The position numbers and the translations under genes were made by a program. A model generated the notes under the pieces. It saw only the letters and a program-made list of their open reading frames with translations. It did no database searches and had not been told where the DNA came from. DNA of 64,000 nucleotides, taken from NCBI RefSeq assembly GCF_008642275.1, contig NZ_CP029189.1, positions 7,174,001 to 7,238,000 of the forward strand, read 5' to 3'. This DNA is from Streptomyces venezuelae (GTDB lineage: Bacteria > Actinomycetota > Actinomycetes > Streptomycetales > Streptomycetaceae). Below, piece after piece: positions 50,563 to 60,569 of the stretch (position 1 is the first letter of the stretch; every line of letters begins with the position of its first letter).

Positions 50563-52124
50563 ACGGACTCCTCAGCGGTCTGGCTCTGGGGCTGGGTCTG
50601 GGTCTGGACTTGGGTCTGGTCCTGGCTCCGGGTCTGGTTCCCGGCCGCGGACCCGGTCCCGGCCCGGGACTCGGTCCCGGTCTCGGTCTCGGGGGCCGGC
50701 GCGGTCAGTGGCAGCAGTACCTGGAACCGGGTGTCACCCGGGGTCGACTCGACCTGGAGACTGCCGTGGTGCTTGTTCACGACGATCCGCCAGGAGATGT
50801 CGAGGCCCAGACCCGTGCCCTCGCCCACCGGCTTGGTGGTGAAGAACGGGTCGAAGATGCGGCCGCGGATCTCCTCCGGCACCCCGGGTCCGGTGTCGCG
50901 GAACTCCACCAGCAGGCGGTCGCCCTCACGCGCGGTGCGGACCGTCAGCGTGCCCTCGCCGCCGGTGCTCCCGATGGCGGACACGGCGTTGTCGATGAGG
51001 TTGGTCCACACCTGGTTGAGCTCCGCCGGGTAGGCGGGCACGTCCGGCAGGGAGCGGTCGTACTCCTTGACCACCCGCACCCGGGAGCCGATCTTGCCGG
51101 ACAGCATCAGCAGGGTGCTGTCGAGGAGTTCGTGGACGTCGACCACCCGGTACGGGGCGCGGTCGAGCTGCGAGTACTGCTTGGCGGCGTCCACGAGGTG
51201 CGAGATGCGGGTGGTGGAGTCGTCGATCTCGTCCATCAGCAGCTCGGTCTCGACCGTGTAGTTGAGCCAGCCGATCGCCGACGGCAGGATCTCCTCGGCC
51301 ACGGTCGCCGCCACGTGCTCCAGCCAGTCCGAGTCCAGCCCGGCCTGCACGAAGGTCGGCGCGAGCCGCCAGCCGTCCGCGATGCCGTGGTCGTCCAGCC
51401 AGTCGGCGATCTCGTCCTCCCGGTCGGAGGCCTCCAGCGGACTGAGCGCCGTCGCCTTCGCGACGCGTTCGACGGTGCGCTCCTGGATCTCGATGAGGTC
51501 GGCGATCGTCTCGCGCGAGTACTGGCCCTGGGAGATGTGGGCCAGCTTGTGCCGCATCTTGCCGACCCGCTCCCGCAGGGTCGCCGTGGCCCGGACGGCC
51601 GCCGCCGCCGGGTTGTTGAGCTCGTGGGTGAGTCCGGCGGACAACGACCCGAGCGCCAGCAGCCGTTCGCGCTGCCCGATGGCCCGCTGGGTGTTCTTGG
51701 AACCGAAGAACAGTCCCTCCAGCAGGTGCGCCGCCATCGGGAACCACTCCCGCATGATGTCCGCGAACGACTGCGCGGGCAGCACGAAGAACCGCGTCGG
51801 CTCGGTCACCCGCATCGAGTTGGTGTACGTCTGCGGCACCTGGTCACCCAGGTACGCCTGCATGGCCCCCGCGTACACACCGCGCTGCGAGGTGCGGCTC
51901 ACCTCGACGTCGTCCCCGCCGACCCGGCGGGACAGGACGACGGTGCCCTCGATCATCACGTAGAAGCAGGTGGCCGGGGAGCCCTCGGTGTACACCGGGC
52001 CGGCTTCGAAGCGCTCCACCCGCCCCTCTGCGCACAGCCGTCCGAGCTGTTCCGGGGTGAGCTTCTCGAACAGGAACAGGGAGGAGATCTCCTGCGGGCT
52101 GCAGGGCATCAGCTGCCCGCTCAT
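50559..52124 (-). CDS. Soluble histidine kinase with N-terminal cyclic-nucleotide-binding domain
   Basis: The protein has 521 residues: a cNMP-binding beta-barrel (about 12-140), a dimerisation helix with H167 (LTHELNNPAAAA) and an ATPase domain with the N-box LNQVWTNLIDNA and GTGLGLDISWRIV. No membrane segments are present. The C-terminus is low-complexity (Gln/Thr/Ser, encoded by a degenerate hexanucleotide repeat near 50575-50640). It is coupled on both sides (ATGA and ATGA). It could sense cAMP or another ligand and phosphorylate the fused receiver upstream. Confidence 0.88.
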   Translation of the reverse strand: MSGQLMPCSPQEISSLFLFEKLTPEQLGRLCAEGRVERFEAGPVYTEGSPATCFYVMIEGTVVLSRRVGGDDVEVSRTSQRGVYAGAMQAYLGDQVPQTYTNSMRVTEPTRFFVLPAQSFADIMREWFPMAAHLLEGLFFGSKNTQRAIGQRERLLALGSLSAGLTHELNNPAAAAVRATATLRERVGKMRHKLAHISQGQYSRETIADLIEIQERTVERVAKATALSPLEASDREDEIADWLDDHGIADGWRLAPTFVQAGLDSDWLEHVAATVAEEILPSAIGWLNYTVETELLMDEIDDSTTRISHLVDAAKQYSQLDRAPYRVVDVHELLDSTLLMLSGKIGSRVRVVKEYDRSLPDVPAYPAELNQVWTNLIDNAVSAIGSTGGEGTLTVRTAREGDRLLVEFRDTGPGVPEEIRGRIFDPFFTTKPVGEGTGLGLDISWRIVVNKHHGSLQVESTPGDTRFQVLLPLTAPAPETETGTESRAGTGSAAGNQTRSQDQTQVQTQTQPQSQTAEESV

Positions 52125-53797
52125 GACTGCTCCAGGTAGCGGTGGACGAGCATCACGGCCATGGCTCCTTCTCCGACGGCGGACGCGACGCGCTTCGCGG
52201 ACTGGGCGCGTGCGTCGCCCGCCACGAACACGCCGGGAACGTTGGTCTCCAGGTGGTAGGGCGGCCGGTCCAGTGCCCACTCGGCCGGGGGCCGCCCGTC
52301 CGGTGTCAGGTCCGGTCCGGCCAGGATGAAGCCGTGTTCGTCGCGCAGCACCGTGCCGTCCAGCCAGTCGGTCAGCGGGGCCGCGCCGATGAACACGAAC
52401 ATCCACTGGGCGTCGACGAGTTCGCTGCCTCCGCCGTCCACGTCCCGCAGCGTCAGCTGCTCCAGGTGCCCCTCACCGTGCGCCGCCTCGACGACGGTCC
52501 GGGTCCGCACGGTGATGTTCGGCGTCTCTTCGATCTGCTGGATCAGGTAGTACGACATCGACGCCGTCAGGGACTCCCCGCGCACCAGCAGCGTCACCGA
52601 CTTGGCACCCCGCGCCAGGTACATGGCCGCCTGTCCGGCCGAGTTGGCACCGCCCACGATGTACACGTCCTGCCCCTGGCAGGAGGCCGCCTCGGTGAGC
52701 GAGGAGCCGTAGTACACCCCGCAGCCGGTCAGCTGGTCGCAGCCCGGCGCGCGGAGCTGCCGGTACGACACACCGGTCGCCAGGATGACGCTGTGGGCGG
52801 CGATCGCCGAGCCGTCCGAGAAGCGGACGACGCGCGCCGCGCCGTTCACCTCCAGCCCGGTGACCTCGCGCGCCGTGAGGATCTCGGCGCCGAACCGGCC
52901 GGCCTGGCGGCGGGCACGCTCGGTGAGCTGGGCACCCGACACGCCGTCCGGGAAACCGAGGTAGTTCTCGATGCGGGAGCTCTGGCCGGCCTGTCCGCCG
53001 GTCGCCGACCGCTCGACCAGTACGGTGCGCAGCCCCTCGGAGGCCCCGTACACCGCGGAGCCGAGCCCGGCGGGGCCGCCGCCGATGACGACGAGGTCGT
53101 AGAAGTCGGCGGCCGGTGTGGTCGCGAGCCCCACGTGGGCGGCCAGTTCGGGCGCCTCCGGTTCGATCAGCGTGGTGCCCTCGGGCGTGACGACCAGCGG
53201 CAGCCGCTGCCCGTCGGCTCCGGCGGCCTCCAGCAGCCGCCTCCCCTCCGGTTCGTCGGAGGAGTACCAGCGGTACGGCACCTGGTTGCGGGCCAGGAAC
53301 TCCCGTACGTCCGAGGAGCGCGCCGACCAGCGGTGCCCGACGACCTTGGTGGCGGGTACCGGACGGTAGTCGCTGGTGCGCCAGGCCGTGAGCAGGTCGT
53401 CCACGACCGGGTAGAGCTTCTCCTCCGGGGGGTCCCAGGGCTTGAGCAGGTAGTGGTCGAGGTCGACGACGTTGATCGCGTCGATCGCCGCGTTGGTGTC
53501 GGCGTACGCGGTGAGCAGCACCCGCCGTGCGCCCGGGTACACCGCCAGGGCCTGTTCCAGGAACTCGATGCCGTTCATCTGCGGCATCCGGTAGTCGGCG
53601 AGGATCACCGCCACCAGGTCGCCGCGCAGCTTCAGCTCGCGCAGCGCGTCCAGGGCGGAATCGCCGGACTCGGCGCGCACGATCCGGTACTCGGCGCCGT
53701 AGCGCCGCCGCAGGTCACGGGCGATGGCCCGGGAGACCCCCGGGTCGTCGTCCACGGTCAGGATGACGGTCCGCGCTGCGTCGGCGGCCTGTGCCAT
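52121..53797 (-). CDS. Response-regulator receiver fused to a thioredoxin-reductase-like flavoprotein (no CxxC)
   Basis: The protein has 558 residues. An N-terminal receiver has D68 (ILADYRMP), a middle thioredoxin-like or glutaredoxin-like segment lies near 150-220, and a C-terminal flavoprotein has FAD motif GGGPAG (239-244) and NAD(P) motif GGANSAGQA. The redox-active CATC of thioredoxin reductase is replaced by GVYYGSS. It therefore cannot reduce thioredoxin in the usual way; C353, C359 and C373 remain nearby. Phosphorylation of the receiver by the coupled kinase may control flavin chemistry or the reverse. Confidence 0.87.
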   Translation of the reverse strand: MAQAADAARTVILTVDDDPGVSRAIARDLRRRYGAEYRIVRAESGDSALDALRELKLRGDLVAVILADYRMPQMNGIEFLEQALAVYPGARRVLLTAYADTNAAIDAINVVDLDHYLLKPWDPPEEKLYPVVDDLLTAWRTSDYRPVPATKVVGHRWSARSSDVREFLARNQVPYRWYSSDEPEGRRLLEAAGADGQRLPLVVTPEGTTLIEPEAPELAAHVGLATTPAADFYDLVVIGGGPAGLGSAVYGASEGLRTVLVERSATGGQAGQSSRIENYLGFPDGVSGAQLTERARRQAGRFGAEILTAREVTGLEVNGAARVVRFSDGSAIAAHSVILATGVSYRQLRAPGCDQLTGCGVYYGSSLTEAASCQGQDVYIVGGANSAGQAAMYLARGAKSVTLLVRGESLTASMSYYLIQQIEETPNITVRTRTVVEAAHGEGHLEQLTLRDVDGGGSELVDAQWMFVFIGAAPLTDWLDGTVLRDEHGFILAGPDLTPDGRPPAEWALDRPPYHLETNVPGVFVAGDARAQSAKRVASAVGEGAMAVMLVHRYLEQS

Positions 53798-53941
53798 ACG
53801 TCGTCTCCACCCCGAGTGCTCTGGGCGGGCGGCCCGGCGAGCCGCCCGCGCCGGTTCCCGCCCATCGTAGGGTCGATCCTCCGGGACCGCTCCGGGACGG
53901 TGCGGACCGCGTACTCCCGGTACGTGCCCGGTCGCTTCCGG

Positions 53942-55390
53942 TCAGCGGCCGACCGTGCCCGCCGTGACCCATCCGTCGCCCCCGAGGGGGAACTCGTAGC
54001 CGGGCCTGCCGCCGCGTCCGCTGGTACGGAAGGGCCTGCCGTTGTGGTCGATCTTGAGGGTGCCGTGACGGGAGCCGCTGGACCAGGACAGCTCCAGGTA
54101 CCAGCTCACGTCGTGGGCGGAGGTGACGGCCTTGACGTGGAACACCTCCGGCTCCGATTCGCTGACCGAGAAGGGGAACCCCCGCTGACCCGGCACGGGG
54201 GCGACGGCCGGGCGGGCGGAGTCCAGGGCCACGTCGAAGGACCGGGTCGGGACGCCCGCCCCGCAGCCCACGCCCGGGTAGCCCATGGCGTAGTCGTTCC
54301 AGGGCAGCGGAGCACGCTTGGCGACCGTGCGGACGGTCATGCCGTCCAGCACCACCGTGTCCGGGCCGGAGCCCTGGAGGGTGAGGGTGACGTACTGCTC
54401 ACCCGCGGGTACGGCCCCGGCCGCCGCCACCCAGGCGGGCGCGTCGCCTTCCACGGGGGGCGGTCCCACCTGCGCCGGGGGCTTGTCGATCAGATAGTGC
54501 TGGCCGCACGGTGCCTCCCAGGTGTGCGGGCGGGTGGTCACCTTCACCGGGGTACCGGCTGCGGTGTCGCCGCCGGCGTCGCTTCCTCCGGTTCCGTTTC
54601 CCGCCGCGGGGGCGTCCGGGGCGGCGTCCGGGGACGCCGCGGGTGCGGACGGCGAGGACGAGGCGGACGGGGACGGGGACCCGGACGGGGTCGGCCCGGG
54701 CGGACCGCCCGGAGTCTGCTCCTCGCCGGGGGACCGGCCCGCGGCACCGGCGGGGGTGTTCCTGACGTCGGTGCCCCGGTCCGCCGGGCCCGCGTCGAGC
54801 GGGAGCACCCCGGCCAGGGCGGTGACGGCGGCCACGACCGTCACCGCGATCCCGGCGAGCACGGCCCCGCGGGGGCGTGCCCGCCGGGCGGGGGAGGGGG
54901 CGGGCGACGGTTCGGCGGCGGCGGCGGCGGCGGTCACTTCCGCGACATCGGCCGCCGTCTCGGCCACTTCGGCCGGCTCGGGTGGCAACTCGGGCACCGC
55001 CTCGGCCGCTTCCGCCGGCTCGGCCGCCGCCTCGGGCACCGTCTCGGCCGTCTCCGCCCGCTCGGGCACGGGGGTTCCGGTTCCGGCGGCTGCCGCCGTA
55101 GCCCCTTCCCCGGTGCCGTGCGTGTCCGCGTTCCTGCGCCGGCGGTTCGTATCGGCCCGTACCCAGTCCCGGTGCAGGGCGAGGAGTTCCTCCGGCGAGG
55201 CCTTGCACAGGCGGGCGAGTCGTTCCACCGGTGCGTAGTCCGCCGGGACGACCTCGCCGCTGCAGTAACGGTGCAGGGTCGAGGGGCTCATGTGCAGCCG
55301 CTTGGCGAGCGTTCCGTAGCTGAGACCGGACCGGTCCTTCAACTCCCGCAGCAGCCCGGCGAACCGCGGACCAGCAGTGTCCTGCGACAC
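53942..55390 (-). CDS. Membrane-anchored XRE-family regulator
   Basis: The 482-residue protein has an N-terminal HTH (LRELKDRSGLSYGTLAKRLHMSPSTLHRYCSGEVVP), a long Ala/Glu/Pro linker, one membrane helix (about 180-205) and an extracytoplasmic part with CGQHYLIDKPPA and beta-rich repeats. The DNA-binding part should be cytoplasmic and the rest outside. Such proteins could link cell-wall status to transcription. GTG at 55390 has GGAGG four bases upstream. No downstream target is apparent. Confidence 0.8.
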   Translation of the reverse strand: MSQDTAGPRFAGLLRELKDRSGLSYGTLAKRLHMSPSTLHRYCSGEVVPADYAPVERLARLCKASPEELLALHRDWVRADTNRRRRNADTHGTGEGATAAAAGTGTPVPERAETAETVPEAAAEPAEAAEAVPELPPEPAEVAETAADVAEVTAAAAAAEPSPAPSPARRARPRGAVLAGIAVTVVAAVTALAGVLPLDAGPADRGTDVRNTPAGAAGRSPGEEQTPGGPPGPTPSGSPSPSASSSPSAPAASPDAAPDAPAAGNGTGGSDAGGDTAAGTPVKVTTRPHTWEAPCGQHYLIDKPPAQVGPPPVEGDAPAWVAAAGAVPAGEQYVTLTLQGSGPDTVVLDGMTVRTVAKRAPLPWNDYAMGYPGVGCGAGVPTRSFDVALDSARPAVAPVPGQRGFPFSVSESEPEVFHVKAVTSAHDVSWYLELSWSSGSRHGTLKIDHNGRPFRTSGRGGRPGYEFPLGGDGWVTAGTVGR

Positions 55391-55612
55391 CGTTCCTCCC
55401 ACCCCGTGTCCTGCCCCGCATCCCAGGAACAGGTTGTTTGCGCAGCTCAGAGCCTATGCCGGTATTCCAGCGTCCCGGATTGACCGGCGGACGTGGCGGC
55501 TGGGACGCAGCATCGTCCAGGCTGAGGCCATCCAAACACACCGCTCCCGGCGGCCGGTCCCGGTGGACCCCGGCCGGGCCCTGCGGTCATGCCCCGTGAA
55601 AGGCCGTCAGCC

Positions 55613-56314
55613 ATGCACGTGTTCCACCGCGCACCCCTCGCCGACCGTGCGCGCACCACCTCCCGCCCGCAGTTCCTCCGGCGCCTCACGGGTGCCGCGG
55701 CCGCCGCCCTCTTCGTCCTCTCCCTCACCGGGTGCAAGGACGGCACGGGCTTCAAGGACGGGGGAGAAGCGGCCGCTTCGAGCCCCGCGCCGGCTGCCAC
55801 CGCCCCGGCCGCCCCGACCACGGGACAGCCGCCCAAGGGCTCGCCCGCGCCGTCGGCCCCCTCCGCCCCGCCGGGCGCGGGGGAGCAGCAGCGCGTCCCG
55901 TGCAACGGCGCCAACACCGGTGTCACGGTGCAGCCGGTCTCCCGGCCGCTCAACCACATGCTGATCACGGTGAAGAACACCGGCTCGAAGACCTGTGACC
56001 TGACCTACTACCCCGTGCTCCGCTTCGACGAGATGCAGTGGGCGCCGGCCGCGCGGCAGGAGACGCGGCCCCAGGCCGTGGTGTCCCTCGCCCCGGGCGA
56101 GTCGGGCTACGCGGGGGCCCTGCTGTCGGCGGCCGACGGCAGCGGTGAGGGCGGGACGACCGGACACCGGCTCACGATCGCCTTCCAGGGCCGGACGCCC
56201 CTCAGCGACGGCGGCGCGTCCGCGACCCCGGCGCTCCCGCCGGCCGGGATCGCCTACGACAGCTCGCTGACGGTCACCTACTGGCAGCGCAGCAGCGCGG
56301 ACGCACTCGGCTAG
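55613..56314 (+). CDS. DUF4232 lipoprotein
   Basis: The 233-residue protein has a lipobox LSLTGC (lipid on C41), a Pro/Ala-rich linker and a DUF4232 domain with beta-strands (RVPCNGANTGVTVQP, MLITVKNTGSKTCDLTYYPVLRF). It is expected on the outer face of the membrane. ATG at 55613 is preferred over 55589 because the lipobox distance and upstream GAAAGG fit. Function of DUF4232 is unknown. Confidence 0.85.
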   Translation: MHVFHRAPLADRARTTSRPQFLRRLTGAAAAALFVLSLTGCKDGTGFKDGGEAAASSPAPAATAPAAPTTGQPPKGSPAPSAPSAPPGAGEQQRVPCNGANTGVTVQPVSRPLNHMLITVKNTGSKTCDLTYYPVLRFDEMQWAPAARQETRPQAVVSLAPGESGYAGALLSAADGSGEGGTTGHRLTIAFQGRTPLSDGGASATPALPPAGIAYDSSLTVTYWQRSSADALG

Positions 56315-56344
56315 GCCGTCACTTTCGGATCCTGCCGGCCGGGG

Positions 56345-57085
56345 TCATGAGCCGGACGGGGCGATGCGGCCGTCGCGCAGTTCCACGACCCGGTCGGCGA
56401 GTTCGATCAGGTTGGGGTCGTGGGTGGCGACGAGGATGGTCACCGACTCGCTGCGGACCACCGCACGCAGCAGTTCCATGACCGAACGGCCGGTCTCCGA
56501 GTCGAGCTGGCCCGTCGGTTCGTCCGCGATGATCAGGTCCGGGTCGTTGGCCAGGGCGCGGGCCACCGCCACCCGCTGCTGCTGGCCGCCGGAGAGTTCG
56601 CCGGGCCGCTGTTCGGCGTGGTCCGCGAGCCCGACCAGGGCCAGGAGGGTCCGGGCGCGCTCCTCGCGCACCTTGGCGGGCACGCGCCGCAGCCGCATCG
56701 GGACACCGACGTTCTCGGCGGCGGTCAGGACGGGTATCAGGCCGAAGGACTGGAAGACGAAGCCGATGCGGTCGCGGCGCAGGGCGAGCAGGCCCGGCTC
56801 GTCGAGGTCGGCCAGGTCGGTGCCGTCGAGGGTGATCCGGCCGCCGGTCGGGGTGTCGAGGCCGCCGACGAGGTTGAGCAGGGTGGTCTTGCCGGAGCCC
56901 GACCGGCCCCTGAGAGCGGTGAGTTCGCCGCGGCGGACCTCGAAGGACACGCCGCGCAGGGCGTGGACGGCCTGCGGTCCGCTGCCGAAGCTGTGGTGCA
57001 CGTCGTCGACGACCACGATCGGCGAGCCGTCGTCCTTCCGCGCCGCCCGCGTCGCGACCGCCGCCGGTGCCTGGTGATCCCTCAT
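56345..57085 (-). CDS. ABC transporter ATPase, MacB/LolD type
   Basis: The 246-residue ATPase has Walker A GRSGSGKTT, signature LSGGQQQRVAVARAL, Walker B IADEPTGQLD and an H-loop (ATHDPN). It is a soluble ATPase with no membrane part, so it needs an FtsX-like permease. The nearest are the two on the opposite strand from 57282. It may serve these or another permease outside the window. Confidence 0.88.
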   Translation of the reverse strand: MRDHQAPAAVATRAARKDDGSPIVVVDDVHHSFGSGPQAVHALRGVSFEVRRGELTALRGRSGSGKTTLLNLVGGLDTPTGGRITLDGTDLADLDEPGLLALRRDRIGFVFQSFGLIPVLTAAENVGVPMRLRRVPAKVREERARTLLALVGLADHAEQRPGELSGGQQQRVAVARALANDPDLIIADEPTGQLDSETGRSVMELLRAVVRSESVTILVATHDPNLIELADRVVELRDGRIAPSGS

Positions 57086-57281
57086 CGTGTCCGTTCCCCC
57101 GTCGAGTCGTCCGCGCGGGGCGCCCGGCCCCCCGTCCCGCACCATCTGCCGCTGCAGCTTTCTGATCGCATTTGCGCATCCGTCGCACCAATCACGCAAG
57201 CCCCTTCCCTCTGTCGATCACATCTGACAGCATCGTCCGCTATCCGGTACTCATGGTCCGGACGGGGGAGGATTTCCACAC

Positions 57282-60200
57282 GTGCTCGGCTTCGTCGTGC
57301 GCCGACTGCGCGGGCGTTGGCCGCTCGCGGTCGCCGTGCTGCTCACCGTACTGATCACCGCGACCACACTGACCGCGCTGACGGCCTTCACCCGTGGCGT
57401 GGGCGAGGAAGGGCTCCGCCGGGCCCTGACCGGGACGGCGCAGTCCCGGACCACCGTCCTGATCACCAGCGGCCATCCCGCCGACGCCCGCGCCAAGGAC
57501 GACGAGTCCGTACGGGCCTTCGCGGACCAGGTGTTCGGGCGGCTTCCGGTGGCGTCCGAGAGCGTCGCGCGCAGCCGCTCGTACGGACTGCCCGGCGTCG
57601 CCGCCTCCGGCCGCGACGCCGATTTGACCCTGCTCGCCGCCCTCGGCAGGGACCGCGTACAGCTGCTCGCGGGCCAGTGGCCCGCGCCCGTCGCAGCGCC
57701 CCCGGCCACCGGCGCCCCGGCGGCGCCGACCCAGGTGGCCGTGCCGCGCGCGGCGCTCGCCCGCCTCGGCCTGGCCGAGTCCGCGCTGCCCGCACCGGTC
57801 CGCCTGGACGACCGGTTCGGCGGGGCACCGCTGACCGTGCTCGTCACCGGCGTCTACCGGGCCGCCGACCCGGACGCCGCGTACTGGCGGCTCGACCCCC
57901 TCGGCGGCCGCGAGGTCCAGGCCGACACCTTCGCCATCTACGGCCCGCTCCTGGTGGACGACAGCGCCTTCACCACCGGCAGCCTCCTGCAGAACCACCG
58001 CCTCACCCTGCTCACCCCGGATCTGCGCACGGTCCGCGCCGCCGAGGCCGAGGCCGTCCGGACCGCGGCCGGCCCCGCGAGCGCCGCCCTCGAACGGGCC
58101 GGATCGCTGCGCACCGCCACCGAACTGCCCAAACTGCTCGCCGAGCTGAGCGCCGGCACGGTCGTCGCCCGCTCCACCCTGCTGATGGGCGCGCTCCAGC
58201 TCGCCGTCCTGTCGACCGCCGCACTGCTCCTCGTCGCCCACATCCTGACCGTCCGCCAGGAACCGGAACGGGTCCTGCTCACCGCGCGCGGCGCCTCCCG
58301 CCGCCGCCTCGGCGCGCTCACCGCCGCCGAGTCCCTGCTGCTCGCCCTGCCCGCGGCCGTCCTGGCACCCCTGCTCACCCCACCCCTGCTGCGCCTGTTC
58401 GGCCGGTTCGGACCGCTCGGGCGGGTCCACCTGGAGATCCCGGACACCTGGCTGGTCTGGCCGGTCGCGGGCGGCTGTGCCCTGGCCTGCGTCCTGCTGA
58501 CGACCCTGCCCTCCGTCCTGCGCGGGGCCTCGGCCGCCGTACTGCGCCGCGTGGGCAGCCGCCAGGCGCTGGTCACCGGCGCCGCACGCTCCGGCGTCGA
58601 CCTGGCCGTCGTGGTCCTCGCCGTCCTCGGCTACCAGCAGCTCTCGCAGTACGGCGGTACGGACGCCCCCGCGGCCGACGGCTCCGCCGGCGGGCTCGGC
58701 GTCGACCCGGTCCTGGTCGCCGCTCCCGCCCTGGCCCTGTGCGGGGGCACGCTGCTGGTCCTGCGGCTGCTGCCGTTCGCGGCACGGGCCGGGGGACGGC
58801 TGGCGGCGCGCGGCCGGAGCCTGGGCCCCGCCCTGTTCGGCTGGCAGCTCGCCCGGCGGCCCGGCCGGGCCACCGGGCCCGTGCTCCTGCTCGTACTCGC
58901 CGTCGCCAGCGGGATCCTGGCGCTCGGCCAGCACGCCGGCTGGTCCGCGTCCCAGCGCGACCAGGCCGACTTCGCGACCGCGGGCGGCCTGCGGATCTCC
59001 GGCAGCAGCATGTCCCCGATGGGGCAGGGCGGACGCTACGGGGCCCTGCCCGGCGGCGACCGCCTGATCCCGGTGGTCCGCAGGGAGCAGAAGCTGCCGG
59101 ACGGGAATCCCGCCGACGTCGTCGCGCTCGACGCCGCCAAGACGGGCGAACGGGTGCCGCTGCGCGCGGACCTGCGCGGCGGGCACGGCATGCGCGAGCT
59201 GTTCACCCCGCTCGCCGCCGGTGACCCGGGCGCCGAGGCCGCTCCCGCGAGCCCCGGCGTCGCCCTTCCCGGCTCCCCGCGCCGGATCGACCTCGACGTG
59301 TCGGTGCGGTCCTCCGGTACGAGCTGGGCCGCCGTGAGCCTGCTGCTGCGCGACCGGTTCGGGGCGACGTACGGCACGGCATCGGTCACCCTGCCCGAGA
59401 GCGGCGACATCACCCTGCCCTTCCTCCTCGACGCACTGACCGGCGCCCCGGTCGGATCCGCGGCCACCCCGCTGACCCTGGCGGGCATCCGCCTCTCGTA
59501 CGCCGGGGACGGCGACGACCCGGGCGACGGCAGCGAACTGACCGTGCGCCGGATCGCCGTGTCCGACACCGCCGACGGCGCCGCCACGGGCGTGAGCGCA
59601 CCCGCCGACGCCACCGGCTGGCGGACCTCGCTCCCGCAGGGGACGAGCGCCCGGAAGACCCCCGAGCCGCTCCCGGTCCCGGCCGGTTCCACGGACCGGC
59701 TGCGGCTGCGCTACTGGGGCGGCTTCGGCACGCTGCAGGGCGTCACCACCGTGGTGTTCCCGGCACCCGCCGCGCCGGCACCCGCCGCCGTCCCCGCGGT
59801 CGCCACCACCCGCTACCTGCGGTCCCTGGGCGCCTCCGTGGGCGACACCGTCCGCGTCACGCTGGACGGCGCCGACGTTCCGATGCGGATCACCGCCTCC
59901 GTGGACTCGCTCCCCGTGGCCGGCCGCTCGGCGCTCGCCGTCGACCTGCACGTGCTCGGCCGGTACCTCCTGGAGACCGTCGGCCAGCAGCCGGGCTCGC
60001 CCACCGAATGGTGGCTGCCCGCCGCCTCCGCGGCCGACCCGGTCCCCGCCCGCGCGGCGGACAAGCTGCGCGAAAGCGCCCGGATCGAGCGCGTCCAACT
60101 GCGCGAGGAGATCACCGAACAGCTGCTGGACGACCCGCTGAGCGCCGGCCCGCAGAGCGCCCTGGCCGCCCTCGCCGCCGCCTGCGCGGTCCTCGCGGCC

Positions 60201-60569
60201 ATCGGCTTCGCGACGTCCACCGCTGCCGAACGCCGGGTCCGTGGAAGGGAGTTCTCGGTCCTGCTCGCCCTCGGCACCCCGCGCCGCTCGCTGGCCCTCG
60301 CATCCGCGGCCGAGGGCGGAGTGCTGATCCTCATCGGCTCCGCGGTCGGAGCCGGGCTGGGCGTCGCCCTCGTCCACCTGATGGCGCCCCTGGTCGTGCT
60401 GACACCCGCTGCCGGTCGGCCGTTCCCGCCCGTACAAGTGGACATGCCGTTCTGGCAGACCGCACTCACGGTCGCCGCCATCGCAGCCGTTCCCCTGCTG
60501 TCGGCCGCGCTCAGCGGCCCCCGCGGCCGCGACATCGCCGCCCGGCTGCGTCCCGTGGAGGAGATGTGA
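57282..60569 (+). CDS. FtsX-like ABC permease (large)
   Basis: The 1095-residue protein has a first membrane helix (about 12-35), large extracytoplasmic regions, and clusters of hydrophobic helices in the middle (about 300-560) and C-terminal part (FtsX domain, last 150 residues). MacB-type permeases move lipids or peptides with a separate ATPase. GGAGG lies about ten bases before GTG 57282. The stop overlaps the next permease (GTGA). Confidence 0.85.
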   Translation: MLGFVVRRLRGRWPLAVAVLLTVLITATTLTALTAFTRGVGEEGLRRALTGTAQSRTTVLITSGHPADARAKDDESVRAFADQVFGRLPVASESVARSRSYGLPGVAASGRDADLTLLAALGRDRVQLLAGQWPAPVAAPPATGAPAAPTQVAVPRAALARLGLAESALPAPVRLDDRFGGAPLTVLVTGVYRAADPDAAYWRLDPLGGREVQADTFAIYGPLLVDDSAFTTGSLLQNHRLTLLTPDLRTVRAAEAEAVRTAAGPASAALERAGSLRTATELPKLLAELSAGTVVARSTLLMGALQLAVLSTAALLLVAHILTVRQEPERVLLTARGASRRRLGALTAAESLLLALPAAVLAPLLTPPLLRLFGRFGPLGRVHLEIPDTWLVWPVAGGCALACVLLTTLPSVLRGASAAVLRRVGSRQALVTGAARSGVDLAVVVLAVLGYQQLSQYGGTDAPAADGSAGGLGVDPVLVAAPALALCGGTLLVLRLLPFAARAGGRLAARGRSLGPALFGWQLARRPGRATGPVLLLVLAVASGILALGQHAGWSASQRDQADFATAGGLRISGSSMSPMGQGGRYGALPGGDRLIPVVRREQKLPDGNPADVVALDAAKTGERVPLRADLRGGHGMRELFTPLAAGDPGAEAAPASPGVALPGSPRRIDLDVSVRSSGTSWAAVSLLLRDRFGATYGTASVTLPESGDITLPFLLDALTGAPVGSAATPLTLAGIRLSYAGDGDDPGDGSELTVRRIAVSDTADGAATGVSAPADATGWRTSLPQGTSARKTPEPLPVPAGSTDRLRLRYWGGFGTLQGVTTVVFPAPAAPAPAAVPAVATTRYLRSLGASVGDTVRVTLDGADVPMRITASVDSLPVAGRSALAVDLHVLGRYLLETVGQQPGSPTEWWLPAASAADPVPARAADKLRESARIERVQLREEITEQLLDDPLSAGPQSALAALAAACAVLAAIGFATSTAAERRVRGREFSVLLALGTPRRSLALASAAEGGVLILIGSAVGAGLGVALVHLMAPLVVLTPAAGRPFPPVQVDMPFWQTALTVAAIAAVPLLSAALSGPRGRDIAARLRPVEEM

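Noticed and set aside
57240..60437. Long minus-strand frame opposite the first FtsX permease
   Set aside because: Low-complexity Gly/Gln/Arg composition without domains; the plus-strand permease has membrane helices and coupled starts.
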